Positions 1-5,008 of a stretch of DNA of 6,270 nt are shown here, piece by piece. Numbering within the stretch: position 1 is the first letter of the stretch; each line of letters begins with the position of its first letter. The stretch is from the NCBI GenBank assembly GCA_900319655.1, contig ONPH01000072.1:1-6270 (forward strand). The letters are read 5' to 3'. The notes beneath the pieces were generated by a model. That model had not been told where the DNA came from. It saw only the letters and a program-made list of their open reading frames with translations, and ran no database searches. Made by a program: the position numbers and the translations under genes. Origin of the DNA: an uncultured Eubacteriales bacterium. GTDB taxonomy: Bacteria > Bacillota > Clostridia > Oscillospirales > Acutalibacteraceae.

Positions 1-116
1 ATACGGAAAACATCCATAAGCTGATTGAGTTGATGAAGCAGGACAATCCGGATTTAGCGACGGATATGAACCGCACAAAATCGTATTTGACGGAGACTGA
101 TAAAATATTATATTGA
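1..116 (+). CDS. C-terminal end of an unrecognised protein (partial, 5' end outside window)
   Basis: Only one forward frame is open from the window edge: full codons start at position 3 and run 37 codons to a TGA at 114-116, while the other two forward frames hit stops within about 25 bases. The visible tail is hydrophilic and probably helical, containing the segment HKLIELMKQDNPDLATDMN and ending in DKILY. I do not recognise the family and 37 residues are too few to assign one. The gene ends directly before a hairpin terminator and converges with the radical SAM gene on the other strand. That a real gene ends here is inferred from the open frame plus the terminator placed just after the stop. 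Confidence 0.6.
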   Translation, partial: TENIHKLIELMKQDNPDLATDMNRTKSYLTETDKILY

Positions 117-181
117 AAAAAATTAAAAGAGCCGTGAAGAATAAGTATCAGCTTAATATCTTCACAGCTCTTTATTTGTTT
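117..181. terminator. Bidirectional rho-independent terminator between convergent genes
   Basis: A 13-bp stem with one C-A mismatch pairs 128-140 with 159-171, leaving an 18-base loop. On the plus strand it is followed by a T-rich run (TTTATTTGTTTG) and would end the gene that stops at 116. On the minus strand it is followed by a stronger T-rich run (complement of the A-rich 117-127) and would end the radical SAM gene whose stop is at 183-185. Both convergent genes therefore seem to share one hairpin within about 65 bp. Confidence 0.8.
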
Positions 182-182
182 G

Positions 183-1163
183 TTAAATTAAGGGGCAGTC
201 GGGGTCGGGGATGTCGTACCTGCCTGATTTTGCGCAGGCTATGCACTTTGCACCGCCGCGACAGCTTTGTGCGTACTTGCACGGTTTGCATTTTTCGGGT
301 ATCTCCGATTTTCGGAGCTTGATTAACTCAGGACTTTCGCGGTATATGGTCAAAAGCTCGCTTTGCGTGACGTTGCCGACTTCTATCGGCAATCTCCTGC
401 ACGGCATAACCGTGCCGTCTGCCAAAATCGCCAGCAGGCGGCTGCCTGCGTTGCAGGAGTAGATGCTCTTCTCTTTGCAGGGAATAAACTGCAAAGCTCT
501 CGCGCATGAGATTTTGCCCTGCCTGTTCAGCCTTGAAGCCTTTCGGCACAGTGCCGAGTATTCCTTTGAGCTGAGCGACAGGTTGTTCTTGTCCTCATCC
601 TTCGGAATTACAACGCGGTCAAACCAGAGCTTGTCCGCGCCGAGGTTGTTGCAGAAGTCTGCGAGCCTGCTCAGCTCCTTGTAATTCTCACGCTGGGCGG
701 TAAAGGCGACAGTGACGTAAATCCCCTGAGCCTTAAGCTCCCTTATTCCGCGGATCGCGAGGTCAAAGCTTCCCTCGCCGCGGATTTTATCGTGAGTTTC
801 GCGCAGACCGTCAAGGCTTACCTGAACATAGTCGACGTCGAGCCGTTTCAGCTCTGCCGCCTCGCGCCTGCCTATTAACGTTCCGTTCGTCAGAACGGCG
901 GTGGTAATTCCGCGGTTTCCGGCTTCTTCAAGCAGCCAAAACAAATCGGGATGGGCGAGGGGCTCTCCGCCCGTAATATTCAAATATCCCTTAAAGCCAT
1001 ATTCTTCCAAAAGGCGAGAATACTGATTTAATACAGCTTCAAGCGATTTTCTCGAAGAAAACGCGCTGTAGTCGTCCTGATAGCAGTGACTGCACCTGAG
1101 ATTGCAACGGTGAGTGATGTGCCATTGTAGGGTAAAAAATCCGTTGTATGTTATGTTTTCCAT
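183..1163 (-). CDS. Radical SAM/SPASM domain protein, substrate unknown
   Basis: This 326-residue protein carries the radical SAM cluster motif CNLRCSHC (C20, C24, C27), which binds the 4Fe-4S cluster that cleaves S-adenosylmethionine, followed by GGEP at 65-68. The C-terminal half is a SPASM-type auxiliary cluster domain: C237 and C255 fit the C-x12-G-x4-C pattern, followed by C292, C295, C301, C307, C310 and C323. The usual last Cys of the CxGGC element is Ala305 here, with C307 two residues on. SPASM enzymes often modify ribosomal peptides or activate sulfatases, but I see no precursor peptide or sulfatase nearby, so no substrate is assigned. The ATG lies one base after the stop of the upstream phosphoesterase and has no clear Shine-Dalgarno sequence, suggesting translational coupling. 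The start is supported by the normal short distance (19 residues) to the first cluster Cys. Confidence 0.9.
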   Translation of the reverse strand: MENITYNGFFTLQWHITHRCNLRCSHCYQDDYSAFSSRKSLEAVLNQYSRLLEEYGFKGYLNITGGEPLAHPDLFWLLEEAGNRGITTAVLTNGTLIGRREAAELKRLDVDYVQVSLDGLRETHDKIRGEGSFDLAIRGIRELKAQGIYVTVAFTAQRENYKELSRLADFCNNLGADKLWFDRVVIPKDEDKNNLSLSSKEYSALCRKASRLNRQGKISCARALQFIPCKEKSIYSCNAGSRLLAILADGTVMPCRRLPIEVGNVTQSELLTIYRESPELIKLRKSEIPEKCKPCKYAQSCRGGAKCIACAKSGRYDIPDPDCPLI

Positions 1164-1164
1164 T

Positions 1165-1974
1165 TTATTCGGGTGATAGTTTTATAATTACAACCTCTCT
1201 GGGGTTGCAAAGTCTCGGAACTGCCGCGGTGTTTGAGCAGCCTGCGGAAATCACAAGGCGGTTTTCAAAAATTCCCCTGTCATATTTCGGGAACAGCCCT
1301 GATGACGAGGATATTAAACCCTTGCCGAACAGTCTGAACTGACCGCCGTGGTTGTGCCCCGACAGTACGAGGTCGATGTCCGTTTCCTTGACAAACTTGT
1401 CGTAGTACTCAGGGTGGTGGCAGAGCAAAATCTTAAAGCCTTTTTCTTCTGAAAAGCCCTTGAACCACTCCTCGTCATAGAACGAGGACAATCCGCCGAT
1501 TAACAGCTCCTGACCGTTAATCTCCGCTTTAACCGAGCTGTTGTCGAGCAGGGTAACGCCGCATTCCGATAAAAGAGAGCGGTCGTTTTCCGTCAATTCG
1601 TCCTCGTGATTGCCGAGGCTCATAAACGACGGCGCAAGCTTGCCCGAAGCCTTCAAAAACCGGTAGGCGTTTTCGGGCTCGGCGGTGTTTTTGTTACGGG
1701 TAATAACCCTTACGGCGTGGTCAACGTACATCGCGATAATAAAGAAAACCGACTTAATCGGATTAAGTTCGTTAACTCTTTCGTAATGCTCCTCACCGAA
1801 CCGTTCGAGCGTATCGCCTGCAATTGCAATCATATCGGGCGCGGCGATTTTGAGAAGCTCAAAAATATCGTCAGCCTTACGCTCGTGCAAATCGCTGATA
1901 AGCCCGATTTTGAGAGGCTTGTTGATTTTTTTCGATTTTATTTCATATTCCGTCAGCACAGCGGTTTGTTTCAT
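1165..1974 (-). CDS. Calcineurin-like metallophosphoesterase (YkuE/YaeI-like)
   Basis: This 269-residue protein shows the full metallophosphoesterase motif series: D28-x-H30 in SDLHE, GD at 53-54, GNHE at 121-124, a His pair at 186-187, and GHNH at 206-209 followed by GGQ. These residues bind two metal ions and hydrolyse phosphoester bonds. The order and spacing resemble the YkuE/YaeI-type group, some members of which act on envelope lipids or nucleotides; the substrate cannot be read from sequence. I see no signal peptide or clear transmembrane helix, only a short hydrophobic stretch near 76-82, so it is probably cytoplasmic. A GGAG at 1985-1988 lies 10 bases before the ATG. The gene starts 50 bp after the symporter stop and ends 1 bp before the radical SAM start, so the three are likely cotranscribed. 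Confidence 0.9.
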   Translation of the reverse strand: MKQTAVLTEYEIKSKKINKPLKIGLISDLHERKADDIFELLKIAAPDMIAIAGDTLERFGEEHYERVNELNPIKSVFFIIAMYVDHAVRVITRNKNTAEPENAYRFLKASGKLAPSFMSLGNHEDELTENDRSLLSECGVTLLDNSSVKAEINGQELLIGGLSSFYDEEWFKGFSEEKGFKILLCHHPEYYDKFVKETDIDLVLSGHNHGGQFRLFGKGLISSSSGLFPKYDRGIFENRLVISAGCSNTAAVPRLCNPREVVIIKLSPE

Positions 1975-2024
1975 ACTGGTATCGCTCCGTTCGGTATATG
2001 ATATGCCGAAAAATTTTGTTTATG

Positions 2025-2657
2025 CTATTTCCAGAAGCTCAGCCGGGAATCGTCAAGTCCGATATCCTTTGCCTTGAACGTCGGGTTAAGGCGTTTCTTT
2101 TTCTGCTTTTCAAAGTCGCGCAGAGCCTTAATCGCAACTCCCGACAAAATAACACAGCACGGTATGTTAATCAGCGTCATTCCGCCCATCGTTATATCCG
2201 CCATATTCCAAGCCAAATCCATAGGAGCAAGCGCGCCTACAAAGATTACGATAACGCAGGCGATGTAGAAAAATCTCATAAACTTCTTTGACGGCGGACG
2301 CTTTTTGTTGAGGTAAGCGAGAGCGTTGTCAACGTAGTAGAGGTTGCCGATAAGCGTTGTGAACGCGAACAGCACCATCGCCACCGTGATAAATACAGGT
2401 CCAAAGCCGCCGAATACGGTTGATACCGCGTTTTGAACGTACGGAGCGCCTGCGGCTTCCGCGGAGTTTTCAACTCCCGAGCACAGGCACATAAGAGCTG
2501 TTGCCGTGCAGAGGAGCATTGTGTCGATATAAACCGAAATGGTCTGAACCAAGCCCTGCTTAGCCGGGTGGGTAACGTCAGCCGAGGCTGAGGCGTTAGG
2601 CGCTGAGCCTACGCCGGCTTCATTCGAGTAAAGACCTCTTTTAATGCCGTAAACCAT
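2025..2657 (-). CDS. C-terminal half of broken AGCS sodium:alanine symporter
   Basis: This frame contains the second half of the AGCS family: GIKRGLYSNEAGVGSAPNAS near the start, then HPAKQGL, a helix with YIDTMLLCTATALM, and FAFTTLIGNLYYVDNAL. It closes with the charged cytoplasmic tail typical of the family and a terminal Phe-Trp-Lys. The ATG at 2657 is an internal Met of the original protein, not a natural start: the homology extends upstream in the same frame to about 2744, and there is no convincing ribosome binding site before 2657. It is therefore best read as the downstream piece of the frameshifted gene. Its TAG stop is 50 bp before the phosphoesterase start. Confidence 0.7.
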   Translation of the reverse strand: MVYGIKRGLYSNEAGVGSAPNASASADVTHPAKQGLVQTISVYIDTMLLCTATALMCLCSGVENSAEAAGAPYVQNAVSTVFGGFGPVFITVAMVLFAFTTLIGNLYYVDNALAYLNKKRPPSKKFMRFFYIACVIVIFVGALAPMDLAWNMADITMGGMTLINIPCCVILSGVAIKALRDFEKQKKKRLNPTFKAKDIGLDDSRLSFWK

Positions 2658-2668
2658 ACATGAGCCGC

Positions 2669-3442
2669 TCAGTCCGCCGAGGATTGCCCTGAAGTCAAAC
2701 GCGTCGCGGAAAATTGAGGCGAACGCGCCGGGAATATTGGGGATGTGACGAAAATAATAATAAGTGAGATCAAAACGTAAGCAATGCCCATAAACGGAAC
2801 GATTTTCTCGGTAAGCTTGATAATGCGCTTTCCGCCGCCGATTACGCAGAAAGCCACGCCTGCCGCCAAAAGTCCGCCGACAATGATAGGAGTCCAGAGC
2901 TCGTCGTAGAAGTCATACGCCGCAAACGATGACTGCAAATTGTACGAGCAGAGCAGGTTAAAGCCGAAGGCGTAGGTCGCGATGAGAAAAACGCAGAAAA
3001 TTGCCGCGACAACCGGCAGGTGAAGCGCCTTTTCTATATAATAAGCAGGTCCGCCGAAGCTGTTGCCGTCCTTGTCCTTCTGCTTAAAAATCTGCGCGAG
3101 CGTACTCTCGATAAACGCCGAAGCCGCGCCGATAATGCACATCAGCCACATCCAAAAGCACGCGCCCGGTCCGCCGAGGCAAATCGCGGTTGAAACGCCG
3201 ACGATGTTGCCGGTTCCCACGCGCGAAGCGGTTGAGACCATCAGCGCCTGGAACGATGAAACCTTTTGTGAGGAAGCCGGCTTTTCGACAATCAGCTTAC
3301 ACGCCGTGCCGAACAGCCTTATCTGTACAAACTTGGTGCGGAACGTAAAGAAAAGTCCCGCGGCGGCAAGAACGATGATGAGAATAGGATAATACAATAC
3401 TTCATCAACTTTGCCGAAAAAATCAGTGATTACCTGAAACAT
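2669..3442 (-). CDS. N-terminal half of broken AGCS sodium:alanine symporter
   Basis: This 257-codon frame holds the first half of an AGCS amino-acid:cation symporter, which imports alanine or glycine with Na+ across the cytoplasmic membrane. Diagnostic stretches are SSFQALMVSTASRVGTGNI around 62-80 and the signature GGPGACFWMW at 90-99, followed by a Gly-Gly-Pro-Ala-Tyr-Tyr motif at 130-135. Hydrophobic segments near 18-33, 97-110, 143-165, 185-202 and 213-232 are consistent with membrane helices. Residues after about 232 (SPIFPARSPQ onward) are out of frame and have no family character, so the real homology stops near position 2747. Translation alone would give a truncated transporter lacking the second half of the fold and probably non-functional. 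Confidence 0.75.
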   Translation of the reverse strand: MFQVITDFFGKVDEVLYYPILIIVLAAAGLFFTFRTKFVQIRLFGTACKLIVEKPASSQKVSSFQALMVSTASRVGTGNIVGVSTAICLGGPGACFWMWLMCIIGAASAFIESTLAQIFKQKDKDGNSFGGPAYYIEKALHLPVVAAIFCVFLIATYAFGFNLLCSYNLQSSFAAYDFYDELWTPIIVGGLLAAGVAFCVIGGGKRIIKLTEKIVPFMGIAYVLISLIIIFVTSPIFPARSPQFSATRLTSGQSSAD

Positions 3443-3546
3443 ATTCTGCCCTCCGTGAATATAGTTTTTTGGTATCTGCTATATGCTTTTTAAAGTATTT
3501 AACTAATTATAACCTAACATATATATGGGTATATTGTTTTGTGGGA

Positions 3547-3552
3547 ATTATA
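3547..3552 (-). promoter_or_regulatory. Candidate -10 box for the symporter operon
   Basis: On the minus strand this reads TATAAT, a perfect sigma-A -10 hexamer, about 105 bp before the symporter ATG. A second perfect TATAAT lies at 3506-3511. Neither has a good -35 hexamer at 16-18 bp, so the promoter may depend on an activator or be weak; which box is used cannot be decided from sequence. Confidence 0.35.
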
Positions 3553-3554
3553 TT

Positions 3555-3572
3555 TGTTACAAAATTGTCACA
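3555..3572. promoter_or_regulatory. 18-bp imperfect palindrome, candidate operator
   Basis: TGTTACAAAATTGTCACA reads TGTGACAATTTTGTAACA on the other strand. The arms TGTtACAA and TTGTcACA match at 7 of 8 positions around a central AA. It lies just upstream of the minus-strand TATAAT at 3547-3552, in the spacer where RNA polymerase would bind, and 224 bp before the divergent regulator start. The symmetry and position suggest a transcription factor site; which protein binds is not visible. The adjacent CdaR/PucR-like regulator is a natural candidate, by inference only. Confidence 0.35.
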
Positions 3573-3589
3573 TATCTATCACATTGATA

Positions 3590-3598
3590 TGGTATGAT
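3590..3598 (+). promoter_or_regulatory. Candidate extended -10 promoter upstream of the leader ORF
   Basis: TGG followed by TATGAT (3593-3598) fits an extended -10 element (TGn-TATAAT, 5 of 6 in the hexamer). No good -35 is seen at the right spacing; TTGTCA at 3565-3570 is 22 bp away. Transcription would start near 3605 and include the 15-codon ORF and the regulator leader. Confidence 0.3.
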
Positions 3599-3620
3599 AA
3601 CCGTAAATTAAGGAGCATTA

Positions 3621-3668
3621 ATGCAAAATCCCCAAAATTTTTCCGAAAAATTTGTTGATAGAGGTTGA
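3621..3668 (+). CDS. Candidate 15-residue leader ORF (speculative)
   Basis: An ATG at 3621 is preceded by a strong Shine-Dalgarno AAGGAG at 3610-3615 with 5-base spacing, better than that of the downstream regulator. The frame runs 15 codons (MQNPQNFSEKFVDRG) to a TGA at 3666-3668. An extended -10 promoter, TGG-TATGAT, lies just upstream at 3590-3598. The peptide has no recognisable signal, membrane segment or run of one amino acid typical of attenuators. The ORF end overlaps the -35 of the main regulator promoter. It may be a true leader peptide or chance; the ribosome site is the only strong evidence. Confidence 0.25.
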   Translation: MQNPQNFSEKFVDRG

Positions 3669-3693
3669 TTTTTTCTCTGATTTTGTGTAATAT
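3665..3693 (+). promoter_or_regulatory. Promoter of the CdaR/PucR-like regulator
   Basis: TTGATT (3665-3670) and TAATAT (3688-3693) are separated by exactly 17 bp, each matching the sigma-A consensus at 4 of 6 positions. The predicted start near 3700 would give an untranslated leader of about 80 bases containing the direct repeats at 3716-3744. This is the best-formed plus-strand promoter in the divergent region. Confidence 0.55.
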
Positions 3694-3715
3694 GTATATA
3701 AGGGTATTGTAAACT

Positions 3716-3744
3716 TTTGCGCCCAAAACGCGGTTTGCGCCCAA
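3716..3744 (+). repeat. 11-bp direct repeat, 18-bp period, in the regulator leader
   Basis: TTTGCGCCCAA occurs exactly at 3716-3726 and again at 3734-3744. The copies sit in a GC-rich island within otherwise AT-rich DNA, between the predicted transcription start and the ribosome site AAAGAGG of the regulator. The space between them holds an imperfect inverted repeat (CAAAacgcggTTTG). Tandem sites spaced near two helical turns could bind a repressor, possibly the regulator itself. Confidence 0.45.
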
Positions 3745-3778
3745 TTTCAAAAATATTGCAGAAAAAGAGGTAAGAGAT

Positions 3779-4864
3779 ATGTCTAACAGATTATTTCAGG
3801 GTATAGTGCATCAGATGAAGGATGCGGTAGACAGAACAATCGGCGTTATAGACGAGACTTCGGTTGTAATTGCCTGCTCGGAGCTTGGAAAAATCGGAGA
3901 GGTTAACGAGAGTATCAATTCCGAAACCCTCAGTTCAACAGCTCCGTTTGTTATCAGCGGCTATACTTATAAATCATTCGGAAACAGCGCAAAGTACGAT
4001 TACGCCGTGTTTGTTCAGGGCACGGATGAATACGCTCAAAAGTACGCTCACCTGCTTGCGGTATCGTTTGCGAGCATAAAGCAGTACTACGACGAAAAGT
4101 ACGACCGTTCAAACTTCATCAAGAACGTAATCCTGGACAACATTCTTCCCGGCGATATTTACCTCAAGGCAAGGGAGCTCCACTTCAACAGCGAGGTTTC
4201 CCGAGTATGCCTGCTCATCAAGATTATTTCCAAAACCGATGTTTCTGCTTATGATATTGTTCAAAATCTTTTCCCCGACAAGTCAAAGGATTTTGTTATC
4301 AACATTAACGAGGAGGAAATCGCTCTTGTAAAAGAGGTTAAGCCCGACACCGAGAGCCGCGACCTTGAAAAGCTCGCAAGCTCAATCGCTGACACACTGT
4401 CAAGCGAGTTCTACACCCACTGTGTTGTAGGTATCGGCACAACCGTTACAGGCATTAAGGATTTGGCGCGTTCCTTTAAGGAAGCCCAGTCGGCTCTTGA
4501 GGTAGCAAAGGTATTTGACACCGAGCGCACAATCGTAAGCTATGATAACCTCGGCATCGCCCGTCTTATCTATCAGCTTCCCACGACCCTGTGCAAGATG
4601 TTCCTCAAGGAGGTTTTCAAGCGCGGTTCAATCGAGACTCTCGACCAGGAGACTCTGTTCACAATCCAGCGCTTCTTCGAAAATAACCTCAACGTTTCGG
4701 AAACATCAAGAAAGCTTTTTGTTCACCGCAACACTCTTGTTTACAGACTTGAAAAAATCAAAAAGCTGACGGGACTTGATTTGCGCGAGTTTGAGGACGC
4801 TATCGTATTCAAGGTAGCCCTCATGGTTAAAAAATATCTGAACGCGAGCCCCGCGAAGTACTAA
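3779..4864 (+). CDS. CdaR/PucR-like transcriptional regulator
   Basis: This 361-residue protein has the architecture of sugar-diacid/PucR-type regulators. The N-terminal part (about 1-110) resembles the diacid-recognition sensor, with VDRTIGVIDETSVVIACSEL followed by GKIGEV, the usual 'I-x-V-x-D-x-x-x-x-V-I-A-S' pattern. A middle region (about 135-265) fits the degenerate GGDEF-like domain of this family, including VVGIGTTVTGIKDLARSFKE and ALEVAKVF. The C-terminal helix-turn-helix (about 299-350) is the PucR-type domain, with NNLNVSETSRKLFVHRNTLV and YRLEKIKKLTGLDLREFEDA. It probably binds DNA in response to a small molecule, which the sequence does not reveal. AAAGAGG at 3764-3770 lies 8 bases before the ATG. 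It is divergent from the broken symporter and followed by a strong terminator, so it is likely a single-gene transcript. Confidence 0.88.
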   Translation: MSNRLFQGIVHQMKDAVDRTIGVIDETSVVIACSELGKIGEVNESINSETLSSTAPFVISGYTYKSFGNSAKYDYAVFVQGTDEYAQKYAHLLAVSFASIKQYYDEKYDRSNFIKNVILDNILPGDIYLKARELHFNSEVSRVCLLIKIISKTDVSAYDIVQNLFPDKSKDFVININEEEIALVKEVKPDTESRDLEKLASSIADTLSSEFYTHCVVGIGTTVTGIKDLARSFKEAQSALEVAKVFDTERTIVSYDNLGIARLIYQLPTTLCKMFLKEVFKRGSIETLDQETLFTIQRFFENNLNVSETSRKLFVHRNTLVYRLEKIKKLTGLDLREFEDAIVFKVALMVKKYLNASPAKY

Positions 4865-4920
4865 AAAAATACCGCTCCTGAACACGCCGAAAAGCGTGTT
4901 CAGGGCGTTGGCATTTTTTG
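4863..4920 (+). terminator. Rho-independent terminator after the CdaR/PucR-like regulator
   Basis: A perfect 11-bp stem pairs CCTGAACACGC (4877-4887) with GCGTGTTCAGG (4894-4904) around a CGAAAA loop. A short second stem (4873-4875 with 4905-4907) extends it, and seven A's at 4863-4869 can pair with the T6 run at 4914-4919. The T tract starts 9 bases after the main stem, slightly far, but the outer A/T pairing brings it to the base of a longer hairpin. It begins inside the regulator stop codon. Confidence 0.85.
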
Positions 4921-4953
4921 AAGTCCGCGTTAAGGGCACATCTGCGCCCGTTT

Positions 4954-4983
4954 TTGCGGGTATTAATCACGGCGGTTTATACG
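4954..4983 (+). promoter_or_regulatory. Weak candidate promoter for ftsE-ftsX
   Basis: TTGCGG (4954-4959) and TATACG (4978-4983) are 18 bp apart, 3 of 6 and 4 of 6 consensus matches. A strong terminator lies upstream at 4863-4920, so a promoter between 4920 and 5008 is expected for ftsE, and this is the best pair I can find. Short GC-rich inverted repeats flank it (CCCG/CGGG at 4947-4960, GCGG/CCGC at 4972-4988). Confidence 0.25.
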
Positions 4984-5008
4984 GCCGCTCGAAAACCAAG
5001 GTGTATTT

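Larger units (their letters stand above)
2025..3442 (-). pseudogene. AGCS-family sodium:alanine/glycine symporter, frameshifted
   Basis: The two reading frames 3442-2669 and 2657-2025 together cover about 472 codons, the usual length of a complete AGCS symporter, and they join in order within one family fold. The first frame reads normally through residue 232 (positions 2749-2747) and then loses family character, ending at a TGA-type stop at 2669. The second frame is already open upstream of 2744 and reads IPNIPGAFASIFRDAFDFRA, which is family-like and continues into the second half. Restoring one base between about 2747 and 2746 (for example GTC-AAC-ATC) would give one continuous protein. 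This is either a true one-base deletion or a sequencing/assembly error; the rest of the gene shows no other damage. A strong GGAGGG at 3449-3454 lies 6 bases before the start, so expression signals are intact. Confidence 0.8.

Noticed and set aside
113..322. 69-codon plus-strand frame starting with TTG
   Set aside because: It overlaps the terminator hairpin and lies antisense to the well-supported radical SAM gene; it has no ribosome site and no family character.
183..1163. RiPP biosynthesis cluster around the radical SAM/SPASM enzyme
   Set aside because: No small precursor-like ORF with a ribosome site, no peptidase and no dedicated exporter is seen next to it; the downstream side ends in a terminator and the upstream side is a phosphoesterase.
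1606..2001. 131-codon plus-strand frame
   Set aside because: It is antisense to the metallophosphoesterase, whose catalytic motifs are complete, and has a composition expected of an opposite-strand shadow.
1975..2024. Terminator between the symporter and the phosphoesterase
   Set aside because: A short imperfect hairpin (cggcatat/atataccg on the minus strand) is present, but T's precede it rather than follow it, so it does not look like a minus-strand terminator.
2740..2755. Programmed ribosomal frameshift in the symporter
   Set aside because: The second frame is offset by -1, but no canonical X-XXY-YYZ slippery heptamer in the correct phase or strong downstream hairpin is visible, and AGCS genes are not known for recoding; a one-base deletion or error is simpler.
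3443..3600. Glycine or other riboswitch upstream of the symporter
   Set aside because: Glycine riboswitches often precede AGCS genes, but this leader is AT-rich and I see none of the conserved GC-rich helices or a terminator stem.
3568..3750. 60-codon minus-strand frame in the divergent intergenic region
   Set aside because: It starts with TTG, has no Shine-Dalgarno sequence, and covers the regulator promoter and leader repeats; more likely open by chance in AT-rich DNA.
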